This document shows, in pieces, positions 54,780 through 64,000 of a DNA stretch of 64,000 nt. Numbering within the stretch: the stretch's first letter is position 1; the number at the start of each line of letters is the position of its first letter. The notes beneath the pieces are model-generated. The model was not told the origin of the DNA. It was given only the letters and a program-made list of their open reading frames with translations, and did no database searches. Source of the DNA: Anniella stebbinsi (Eukaryota; Chordata; Lepidosauria; Squamata; Anniellidae); the NCBI GenBank assembly GCA_029215795.1, contig JARDYH010000001.1, positions 397,085,154-397,149,153 of the forward strand, in the 5' to 3' direction. A program made the translations under genes and the position numbers.

Positions 54780-55220
54780 ACAGTGTGGTGTAGTGACTAA
54801 AGTGTTGGCCTGGGAGTCGGGAGATCCGGGTTCTAGTCCCCACTCGGCCATGGAAGCTCACTGGGTGACTTTGGGCCAGTCACAGACTCTCAGCCCAACC
54901 TACCTCACAGGGTTGTTGTTGTGAGGACAGAAATGGAGAGGAGGAGGATTATGTACGCCACCTTGAGATCCTTGGAGGAAAAAAGGCGGGATATAAATGC
55001 AGTCAATAACAAGACAGATAGCCTGGCCCTAAGCTGTTCAGGGCTTTAAAGGTTAAAACCAATACCTTGAAATTAGACCCCAAAGCCATCTGCAACCAGT
55101 GCAGGTCTTTTAAGATAGGTATGGTACGTTCACAGTATAGTGCAGCCGTAAGCAGCCTACCTGCCGCATTTTTCACCGATTGTAGCTTCTGGATATTCTC
55201 CAAGGGTAGCCCCCCTCCTC
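54780..55220. mobile_element. CORE-SINE (+) followed by LINE RT fragment (-)
   Basis: 54780-55005 is a good SINE copy (GTGTGGTGTAGTGAC ... GGCGGGATATAAATGC). 55015-55220 reads on the minus strand ILKDLHWLQMALGSNFKVLV and TFKALNSLGPGYL, an L2-like RT scrap. Confidence 0.75.
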
Positions 55221-57133
55221 GTCCGTCCATCATTCCCCTGTGCTGTTCTGGCAAGCAGAAAACACCCTCTGCCCCGTGCTGCGTGAGGTGATGCAGCTGA
55301 CCTCTGTCCGAGCAGATCTCAGTCGATGTGCGCTGGGGCCTGAATTTGGGAAGAAGGGAGGTGGGGGGAAGCTTGCAAAATGTCACTGCGCATACCAAAG
55401 CTAATGGAATGTCGGTTGCAGCGGGCGAGTGAGCATTTTGTGTTCTCTGGCAGGGTAAGAGTCAGTCCAGGTGGCAGGCACCCAGGGGCCCTCCCCATCC
55501 TAGGCTGTGACTCCTGCCACTCAATGTCAGAAGGTGTTGGTTTGGAAGTGCCAAAGTATTCCCAAGGCCCTGCCCCAAGACAAGAGGGGCTTGTTATTTT
55601 GTCTCATTCTCACCCCTCAAGGAACTTAAGGAACTACGGGCGTGATCCTCTCCCTATCTCTCATTTTATCCTACAACGGCCCTGCAGGGTAGGCTATTAA
55701 GGACAATATTGAGTAGCCCAAAGATCGCCCGGCAGTGGTATGGTGGTAACCAGTTTTGAAGTGCAGGATGTCGTCCTGAGACCAAAAAAACAAACAAACA
55801 TTTTAGCCAGGCTCCCAAGGAGAGTCCAAAAATGCAGGTAGCTGCAGGCATAGGATCGTGGCTTTAGGATAGCATCCCTAAGTTGTAGCAGCTACTCTGC
55901 AGATGGTGGCCATAACAACAACAACAAAATAGTGGGGAGAATATACAGAGAAAATTCTGCAAATTGGAAAAAAGGGATCTCTCAGACGTGATCTCCCCAC
56001 TACCGAAAAAAGGTCTGCTGAGATATTTCAGCCCAGCTCCATTTATCCATCTCTTTCGTGCCCTTTTCCTTGAGTCCAGCTTGCTTCCTTTTTCTCCTAC
56101 ATCAACGCTGTCCCAACCTGCTCGGGTCCATTATTCTCATGTTTGTTATGAGCTCCAAACAAGGCACTCGGTGACTTTAACGGATGCTAAATTTAGAGCA
56201 AAAATACACCCAAGTCCTGTTCAGCATTGGCCTTTTGAATTTGTTGCTGGGAGAGGTCAGAAAGCCAACTTTCGCTTCCAGGATTTTAAAGTAAGGCCGG
56301 CTCAATTAGCTGCATCTCGAGACATATTTCGAGCCTCAACGACATCATTAATCTCAAATAATCCAAACCTCTTTTGTGGACGGTATGCCCCGGGTCTTTA
56401 GAGAGAGTGCCTGTTCTAGGACTGCAACTGACAATATTTCTCCTCCTGATCCAATAGCGTAGAGACGGGAAACCTCATGCAGCCTGAAGTCCAAATTCAA
56501 TCTTGGAGGAGCTCTCGGGGCCTGCCTTCCAGTGGCGGGCAGGGCTATAGGCAAAGGGGTTTGGTGAGTCTCCTAGAATCCCAAACCTGAGAGCAGCAAC
56601 TACTACCTCACTACTCACCAAAGCCCAACCCTGAGCATCTTCTGGAAATGATTTCAGATTTCAATTTCAAGTGGCTTCTGTTGGTGACAAGGGAGAGGGA
56701 GATGTAGGAAGGAGCAAAATTAACTTTTTACTAACCCAAACTTTTGTGGTGGTGGTGAATCGTGATATATGAACTGGTATTATACTGAGTCAGGCCACTG
56801 GTCCATCTAGACCAGAATCAGCCACACCAGGCATGGGGAACCTTTAGCCCTTGGGCCAGATATGGCCTGCAAGGTTTCCCCATCTGGCCTGACAGCTTCT
56901 CCAGGCCTCAACCCTCTCTCTCAGCAGGGAAAAGTTCTTATCTCTGATCAACAGGTATTCAGAGATAAGAACTTTTCTCTGCTGAGCACAGAAAATGGCT
57001 CTCTTTCTCAGCACTCAGCCAGGAAAAGCTCTCCAGGGCCTGCTACTTAAGATCCATTTAGCTGGAAATGCCAGGGCTTTCACCTGAGACCTTTTGCTTG
57101 CAAAATATACACTGTACCACAAAGTACAGTCCC

Positions 57134-57250
57134 AATAATATATATATCTATATATCTATATATAGATATATATATCTTAAAGATTGTTTCACACCCGCAG
57201 TCTTTATATATATCTTAAAGATTGTTTCACACCCGCAGTCTTTGCATCCA
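57134..57250. repeat. TA-rich tract with a direct duplication
   Basis: (TA)n-type palindromic sequence, then two adjacent exact copies of a roughly 40-bp unit containing TCTTAAAGATTGTTTCACAC, each ending CCGCAGTCTTT. Confidence 0.85.
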
Positions 57251-58542
57251 AAACAGGAACCCTGAAATTAAGACCTGATCGTGTCAAAGCAGCGACTGGA
57301 TGCTCTTAAGCCACAGTGACGGTTTCCTTCTCTAGGATGAGCCGACATACACTTGCCCTAGAAAAAGGGCAATGCACAAGCCATTGGGTGCTTGTGCTGT
57401 CTCTATCAGCTGCGTATTAAGACACGGGGTCGGCAGGAAGGCACACATTCCCGCGCTAAAGGCAACATCTGATCATATAGCTCAGGCCGAGAGAGCTCAT
57501 ATTAGATTATATACGTGCCTGTGTGTGGCAGATTATAGTTCCAGACAGGATAACATGTGCTGCTTTCTTTTCTCACAACTGGAGGTCATATTGGCTCCTA
57601 AAATAAACCAGAAGAGCATCATATGGTCGTGGCAGAGATGAGGTTTCAGAGCTAGTTGTGAAAAGGAAAAGGGGGGAAGGGAACACAAAAGGGAAGCACG
57701 GGGCAAGGGAGGAGACAACTTACAAAAAAAGAGGCATGAACATTAAGAAATATTTTCCATTTGAGAAAAGAATACTGCGGAGGTCATGGAAAGGAGGTGC
57801 CCTGATGCACGTATGTGTAAAGAACTTGCTTGAGCACTTCATGAATAGGTTTGCAAGCTGCTCTTGCTTCCGAGGAGTCCCACTCCCGTTAAGCGCTCCT
57901 GCCGCTCGCTGGTGCCAAAATGGCTCTTTCGCCAGCTTCTCAAGAATTGCTGCTAATGAACCAGGCGATTAGCAGTACTGTGTTTCCGTATGAATACGGC
58001 ATCTGGCTTTCAAATTGGCCATTGGAATGAAAACAAGGGAAATGAACAAGAGGAAGGAGAAGAAAGACTTCAAAGGGGAAAAAAAGACTTTGATGCCAGT
58101 ATCAGTTTAACCCTTTGGAGTTCCTTCCTGCCCTTCAATCCTTTATATAGTGGAGTGTTTTTGGATGGGATATTACATCCGTGTTTCCGTTTTCCTGTAG
58201 CCCTGTTTGTGATGCCCAGTGGACCAGTATAAGTGGTTTGTATGCTCAAATTGCTGTAGCAACTACATTGCATATAACGGTGCAGCCCAGTTAGATGCAG
58301 ACCCCCCCCTCTCCACCCCCACCCCCCTGCAAGAGCATCTACTTGTGTCATGCTCTGAACCAGCCAAAGGTGAGTTTGGTTACGACTGCACTACACCAAA
58401 GCAATGCCAGTACAAGATGTTGCATCGTTCAAACCACAATCTCAAATGCTCATTAAGAACTGAGCCTCCCGCATTTTGAGCACTCATGCACAGTGGAGGG
58501 AGGGCACACTTCTTAGATTATACACCGCTTTTATGTGTGTGT

Positions 58543-58738
58543 TGGGGTGGCTGGTAACTCAGTGGTAGAGCACCTGCTTGGCATGTAGAAGGTCCCAGGT
58601 TCGATCCCTGGCATCTCTAAGTAGGGCTAGAAAGGAATTTTGCCTGAAATTCTGGACAGCCTTTGCTGCCAGTCAGTGTGGACAATACTGAGCTAGATGG
58701 ACCAGTGTTCTGATTCAGTATAAGGTAGCTTCCTATGT
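58543..58738 (+). mobile_element. tRNA-derived SINE (family A), well preserved
   Basis: A box AACTCAGTGGTAGAGC, B box AGGTTCGATCCCTGG, tail TATAAGGTAGCTTCCTATG. The best copy in the window. Confidence 0.9.
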
Positions 58739-58794
58739 CCCTAAAGGTCCCTTAAAATATCACTACCTAGGCAGATTAGGAAGAAGGTAGCTCA

Positions 58795-58905
58795 TCAGAT
58801 GTTTGGGATGTCAACTCCCAGAATCCCCTGCCAGCATGGCCAATGGTTAGGAATGCTGGGAACTGAAGTCCAAAACACCTGGAGATGTACTTTCTGCCTT
58901 CATGG
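58795..58905. mobile_element. Fold-back element (ACTCCCAG type)
   Basis: Arms GATGTTTGGGATGTCAACTCC and GGAACTGAAGTCCAAAACACC. A similar copy is at 62105-62220. Confidence 0.65.
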
Positions 58906-59889
58906 TGGGCAGGCATTTGCCCAGTCAGGCTAACCCTGAGTACCACTTTTCTTGGCAGGCAGAATATGAATCAAATCAATAGACAAATGCATAAACCTTG
59001 CTTCTAAAGAGGAAGATTGGCCATGATGAAAGCCTTGGTGGGCCAGGATCAAGATTCATTTCGCTCAGTATCCTGTTCCCCACGGGGTTGTAGTCCAAAC
59101 ACATCTGGTGCATGCTAGTTTGGGGAAGGCTACTTACAATGAAATCTTTTCCTCTGCAGGCGTCCTTTGGGAGCGATTCCCCTAGAAGCAGCCCTCCAGG
59201 GAACATATGCTAGAACGGAACCAGTCGTGTGTTGCATATTGTTTCGTTATTTGGTTTTATTCTTCTCTGTACTGAAAAGAAGAGAAAAATGGCACACGAT
59301 GGCACTGTATGGGATTGCATTTTAATATTTTATTATTTTATGCTTGTAACCGCCGGAGGAACCGTCTTATCAGGCTGGCTTCTATAAATGTAATCAGTAA
59401 GTACATCAAACCCAAGATCCCACAGGAAAGATCTGGGACCTGGATATTAAATGGCAGCCAACTCCCCATCACAGTTTTTTTCTGCGAAGTCCATGTGGAT
59501 TTTTCAGTCCCATGTTAATATTACCCAAGTGTCTGGCTTGATGCGATTCCTATCCAAAAGCAGTCCCATGCTAGTGAATGTGATGTCAAAAGATGCTCGG
59601 AGTCGGAGATCTGGTCTGCTCAGAAAGATGGATTTTGCTCTGTTGCTTGTTTGTGGTATGATTCATATCAGGAAGTGGTGCCACTGTTATTTTTAGAGCA
59701 GACAATTTTCCAGTTCCCCAAAGGCCACTTTGCACTGCTTGCACCAAACCAGGAAGAGATTCTCAGTGGAGGATTTTAAAATGAGTTTCACAGAGCTAAA
59801 CAAAGCACCGTAGCAGCCTCCTCTAAACCGAAAGGAGCGAGGCATGGGATGTAGTCACAGTGGCAGAGATAAGCCGCATGGACAGCTAT

Positions 59890-60110
59890 TAGAGAGCCAG
59901 TGTGGTGGAGCATGGGGCTTAGAGGTCCGGATTTAGACCACGGGGTCCTGGCTCAAATCCCTATGTACTCAGCCACCAATCTTACTGAGCAAGCTTGGAC
60001 CATCCACCATCTCTCAGTCTGACCTACCTCACAGGGCTGTTGTGTGGATAAAAGAGGGGTGAGGTGGAGAGAGCAAGTCTGTTCCCCAGAGTGGGATAAC
60101 AAATGCAAAT
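59890..60110 (+). mobile_element. CORE-SINE / MIR-like SINE, diverged
   Basis: GAGAGCCAGTGTGGTGGAGC ... TCACAGGGCTGTTGTGTGG. Confidence 0.65.
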
Positions 60111-60401
60111 AAATGACATGTATGATGACCAGGTAGATGACTGTCTGGGAAAACGGAACAAGCTCTCTGAAGCTCTGCATCTTTTCAACAATGATTCCTG
60201 CGAGACACAAAAGCTGTTTCTAGGAGGCTGTGTGTGTCCCCTTTGCAGAGGGCAGTTCTCTGTTTGAAGAGCTGCCAGAGGATTGTCCTGTACTTTGAAG
60301 ATGTGCTCTATTTTCCATGGCTGAACAGACCTCTCTGCTTTTATAATGTTCTCATTTGACCAATTGCTTCCTCCCCCCCCCCCCATGACATGTCTGCTGA
60401 A

Positions 60402-60828
60402 GGAACATAGGAAGCTGCTTTATACTGAGTCAGACCTTGGTCCATCTAACCCAGTACTGTCGACTCTGGCTCAGTTCGGACGACACGATAGTCAATGGTG
60501 GGGTAATAATCAAATTTACAGTTGTTCATCTAGGGGGTACTCCCCACACAACATGGTAATAAATAATCAACTGTGGTATGGATTAGGATCAGCGCTGAGT
60601 TGACTCTGGCAGCATTCGGATGACACAATAGTCAAAACAACTGATGATTGTTTCCCCCACATCAGTTGTTTATTGTGTCGTCCGAATTGAGCCACTGACT
60701 GGCAGCTGCTCTCTGGGGTTTCAAGCAGGAAGTTTTCCAGCCCTACTTGGAGGTACTGGGGATTGAACCGGGGAACCTGCATGCAAAGCAGGGACTCTAC
60801 CACTGGACCATGGCTCCTCCCAAATGAA
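60402..60828 (-). mobile_element. tRNA-derived SINE (family A) split by a later insertion
   Basis: Left part GGAACATAGGAAGCTGC to about 60467; right part ACTGACTGGCAGCTGC to the head (GCAAAGCAGGGACTCTACC). Removing 60468-60693 restores SINE continuity. Confidence 0.85.
60468..60693. mobile_element. 226-bp TIR element nested in a SINE
   Basis: Ends GGCTCAGTTCGGACGACAC / GTGTCGTCCGAATTGAGCC, flanks TCT / ACT. Same terminal family as 41700-43045. An inner terminus-like copy (GGCAGCATTCGGATGACAC) suggests internal rearrangement. Confidence 0.8.
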
Positions 60829-62104
60829 AATCAACCTCTCCCCAATCTGAGCTGTTCTCTCCCACAAAAGCCAATGTTTGCTTTGTGGGCATGGCGCATG
60901 TGTGTGAGTTGCTCCAGGTACCATCCAATCAGTGCTCATGACAGTTTCATTAAAACATGCGCACATAACAGCACTGGTAACTTTTCTTGGGGTTATTCTC
61001 TGGCTTTCCCAGCACACAGCCTGATAAAGAAAACCTGAGCAGTGCATTTGTTCTGGGGCCATGGTGGGGTGGTTGTCATGCGCTCCAATGATCCCTGTTT
61101 GCCAGAAACAACCCCTATTTTCTGCTTCCTCTCCCTGTTAAATCACTGACCCATTTTATGTTATGTTGTTTTTGCCTCGCAGGGATGCCTTGTTAGCATT
61201 TTCGTAGTATGAGTCGGTAGAGCTGTCATCCTACAAGGTTCAGCTACAACTCTTCACCAAATGCGGACGCTGTAATCCACCTTTATTTCAACAGATTTCC
61301 AATGAAATGATAACATTTCACAAAAGCCCACCGACAGCTATCAGTCAGAGCAGCCACCCAAAAACCTGGCCATGCTGGCTGAGGGAGTATGGGAATTGTA
61401 GTCCAACTACATCTGGAGAGGACCAAGTCACAGGAGGCGGCTCCAGAACTTAAGAGTGGAGCAGCAGGTGCATCTTGTCCGCAGTACACAACAGAAGGAG
61501 CATTTGAAATGGTACTAGGCTGCGCACTGCTCAATACCTTAGCATCCATGTACATGCAGTGTGCATTCATGTCAATGCATGCGCATGAGCTCTCAAGCAC
61601 CATGCAGGGTGCAACCTACTGTTTTATACACCAGCGAGGCTGATTCTGAGCCGTTGGTAGCAGGGCATTGAGCAATTGTCCACTTTTAGCATAGCTGTAA
61701 TCAAAAGAGTGAAACACTGCCGCTTGGCTTTTAAAACTAGGCCAATCAAGCCAATGAGGAATGGAGAAGAATTTTCAGACTTGGTATAAAGCAAGGTCTT
61801 TGTATGAGAACAGGAGTTATTATGAGCAGGACCGGTCCTACCGTTAGGTAGAGTGAGGCAGCAGATGCTTGGAGGTCGTAGTAAGGTGTTGGAGGCAAGA
61901 GCTACATGTTAGTGCCCTCCCCTGCTGACACTGTGAGCAACTTTATTGAAATGTGTATGTAAGTCACCTTGTACTATGGCAACCATTTTGACAGCTGGTC
62001 ATTGTTGAAAAGCAGTATATAAATATTACAAACAAATGAACAATTTTGACCGTGGGAAGGTGCTTCTTTGTGGTAAAGCACTTGTACATCAAACTATGGC
62101 ATTC

Positions 62105-62480
62105 AGTGGGGTAGCCTCCAGATGTTCTGGATTACAATTCCCATTAGCCCCATCAGCATGGCCAGTGGTTGGGGATGATGGGAGATGTAGTCCACAATAT
62201 CTAGAGAGTGCCAGGTTACCTACCCTTGCCTAATCTGTAATGACAGCTGTATTTAGAGACAGTTGTGGAAAAGTTAGAGTGTTGGACTGGGTCTCAAGAG
62301 ATCCGGGTTCTAGTCCCCACTCAGCCATGGAAGCTCACTGGGTGATTTCGGACTCTCAGCTTAAGCTACCTCACACAGTTGTTGTGAGAATAAAAATGGA
62401 GAGGAAGAGGACAATGTAAGTCACCTCGGGTTCCTTGCAAGAGGAAAAAAAGTGAGATATAAATGTAATAATAATAATTA
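62105..62480. mobile_element. Fold-back element followed by CORE-SINE
   Basis: 62105-62220 has arms TCCAGATGTTCTGGATTAC / GTAGTCCACAATATCTAGAG. 62262-62480 is a CORE-SINE (TCCGGGTTCTAGTCCCCACTC ... GTTGTTGTGAG). Confidence 0.7.
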
Positions 62481-63260
62481 AATTGGACTGAATTTTAGGC
62501 TGCTGCTGGTTGTTTGTTTGAAACAATGCTCAAGGATCAATTGGCTTTGGCATCTGCCTTGGCTTTTGAGAAGGAAGAGAGGGGAGAAAGCATATGTACA
62601 GAATCAAGAAAACTCAATAGGCTAACATGCCTCTTTTGGGATGGAATGGCAGAACAAAGAAGTGCATAGAGAACGCTTGGTATTTATTCCACCAGTTTAA
62701 ACAGTACCATGGAACTAGGAATGTCATAGCAGGTTGAGGCTTATACAGGGACACTGCATAGTCACAGTACAACATCCAGACTGACTGCCACATTCATCAT
62801 TATATGTAAGTCAATGTGCCCTTTCTCCTGCTGTTGGAAGCAAGGACAGTGAGAGGTCCCACAATGTCACATTAGTCACAGAATCGGAACAAATAACACC
62901 CCAAGGGCAGCCCATTGCCTTGGGCTAGCTGAGCCCCAACCAGTTTGGCTCCAGCTTCTGTCCTTCTGTATGGCCTGGGGCAAAATCGCTGGACTCTGTT
63001 GTGGGCCTCCGTTGTCCCCACCTGTAAAATGGGGATAATGCAACTATGCTTTCCCTTGTGAAAGGTGGTGGTTCCGTAAGTGCAAAGTATTGTCATTGTA
63101 TCTTCGTATTGCTATGGATGTGTGTTCGGGGACAGGGAGGGAGGGAGAGCCTCCCCCTCCAATGTTTCAAGCCTGGAAGACATAACGGAGGTAACCTCAG
63201 CTTTTTGATTAATTATCGGGTTCATTCCTTGAGGCCAAATAACCTGTTTTGTTGTGTTTG

Positions 63261-63266
63261 TTTATT
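63261..63266 (-). terminator. CPLX3: Candidate CPLX3 poly(A) signal
   Basis: TTTATT on the plus strand is AATAAA on the gene strand, about 595 bp after the CPLX3 stop. It would give a 3' UTR of about 0.6 kb. Other signals further left cannot be excluded. Confidence 0.35.
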
Positions 63267-63860
63267 TCCCAAGGAACAAAATATCTACCTTAGACCAATC
63301 CCCATGCTTCAGATCTCCTTCATCTGCACTTGAGTGAAGGCCAAAATAGGGTTCCCCTCCACAATATAGGGTGGTGGTTTATGTTTGCCTGCATTAAGTG
63401 AACTACCAAGCCAAGTTTGTAGTCCTGGGATGGTAAATGGCTGTCTTCCTTCTCCATTGAGAAGCTTAATATGGGGAAGAGAAAAGCATGGGCCATGTCA
63501 AAGAGGCAGCACTTAGATATAACCTTGCTGAATGGGGCATTTGTGTTGGAGGGGGAGGCAAGGCTCTTGTTCTAAACCTGAGACTGTCCAACACACCTCA
63601 CTTACAGGGATGTGACAAGACATCTTTTACCAGGAGGGAACCATGGTTTAAGGGGGTGGGGAGAAAAGAAACGAAAGGTATCCAGCTCACACACAGGCCA
63701 GGAAGACAAAACTCAACGGGAGTCTGCTGGATAATTTTTGATAAACCAACACCACCCTCGCGATGCCACGGAACATTGCTTGCACACACCCCGCCACGGA
63801 ACACATTTACGTATTGGGGGTGGGTGGGGTTATTTATCTTGTGGATGAGCAACGGCCGGA

Positions 63861-64000
63861 TCACATAATGGTGCACTTCTCAGCCGACTGCTTCAGGTCG
63901 TCTAACGTGGCCTGTGCTTTATCCTTCAGGGAATCGAGGTCCAGGTTCTGGATGCTGCTCAGCTGCCCGATAACAGAGTCCTTTTCCTCTTCTTCCTCAT
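63861..64000 (-). CDS. CPLX3: Complexin-3, C-terminal exon (5' partial, window edge)
   Basis: Read on the minus strand this gives an acidic run (EEEEKDS), then [19 protein letters not shown] and a tail ending KCTIM-stop, 46 residues in all. CTIM is a CAAX box whose final Met favours farnesylation, a mark of the CPLX3/CPLX4 subfamily that binds SNARE complexes at ribbon synapses of retina. CPLX3 is preferred over CPLX4 because it is next to ULK3, in the opposite orientation, in human. The SNARE-binding central helix and N-terminus lie beyond position 64000. Confidence 0.88.
   Translation of the reverse strand, partial: EEEEEKDSVIGQLSSIQNLDLDSLKDKAQATLDDLKQSAEKCTIM

Larger units (their letters stand above)
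50150..63260. other. GAS1-like to CPLX3 intergenic region
   Basis: Filled with LINE ends, SINEs and fold-backs listed separately. 51.7-52.4, 52.6-53.45, 55.4-56.75, 57.3-58.5 and 62.5-63.2 kb show no repeat or gene I can name, apart from a MIR-like scrap near 62.95-63.08 kb (CACCTGTAAAATGGGGATAA). Confidence 0.6.

Noticed and set aside
55964..56401. 145-codon plus-strand frame
   Set aside because: No family resemblance, no splice or promoter context; a chance frame is likely. Conservation would be needed to revive it.
58543..58738. tRNA gene suggested by A and B boxes
   Set aside because: There is no cloverleaf 3' half; the box pair is followed by the SINE body and tail seen in many copies.

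Overview
This is vertebrate nuclear DNA: spliced genes with GT-AG introns, CpG-island promoters and a dense, mixed repeat load. The repeats are CR1/L2/L3-like LINE 3' ends, an L1 scrap, tRNA-derived SINEs with A and B boxes, CORE-SINE/MIR-like copies, and many fold-back DNA transposons. Together they point to a squamate reptile (lizard or snake). That assignment rests on repeat style and is an inference; the class Vertebrata is certain from the proteins.

Layout: (1) 69-13794 (+): SCAMP2, eight coding exons, first exon outside the window, with a 3' UTR to about 16.18 kb. (2) 18.48-18.77 kb: GC-rich promoter and 5' UTR of ULK3. (3) 18766-40527 (+): complete ULK3, 16 coding exons, 473 codons plus stop, all phases consistent. 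(4) 40.8-48.4 kb: intergenic, with a stack of DNA transposons and a CR1 LINE plus a few repeat-poor islands. (5) 48716-49507 (-): an intact, intronless GAS1-like gene (263 aa, two 10-cysteine GDNF/GAS1 repeats, signal peptide, GPI-type tail) in a CpG island. (6) 50.2-63.2 kb: repeat-rich intergenic DNA. (7) 63861-64000 (-): last exon of a complexin ending in the CAAX box CTIM, best read as CPLX3.

The order and orientation SCAMP2>, ULK3>, <CPLX3 match the human 15q24 block. The exception is the GAS1-like gene, which to my knowledge is not present between ULK3 and CPLX3 in human and is the most notable content. ULK3 (a GLI/SUFU-linked kinase with autophagy and abscission roles) and GAS1-family proteins (Hedgehog co-receptors) both touch Hedgehog signalling, so their adjacency is worth a look. 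SCAMP2 (post-Golgi membrane traffic) and CPLX3 (SNARE regulation at ribbon synapses) are neighbours by ancient synteny and do not form a pathway.

Secondary points: a GC-AG intron and a possible in-frame cassette exon in SCAMP2; a (TG)n tract beside the ULK3 exon 6 acceptor; a ~102-bp tandem array in ULK3 intron 1; several transposons with readable target-site duplications, including one nested inside a SINE and one carrying a CR1 insertion; and three CTCF-like motifs. No CRISPR array, operon or prokaryotic system is present.
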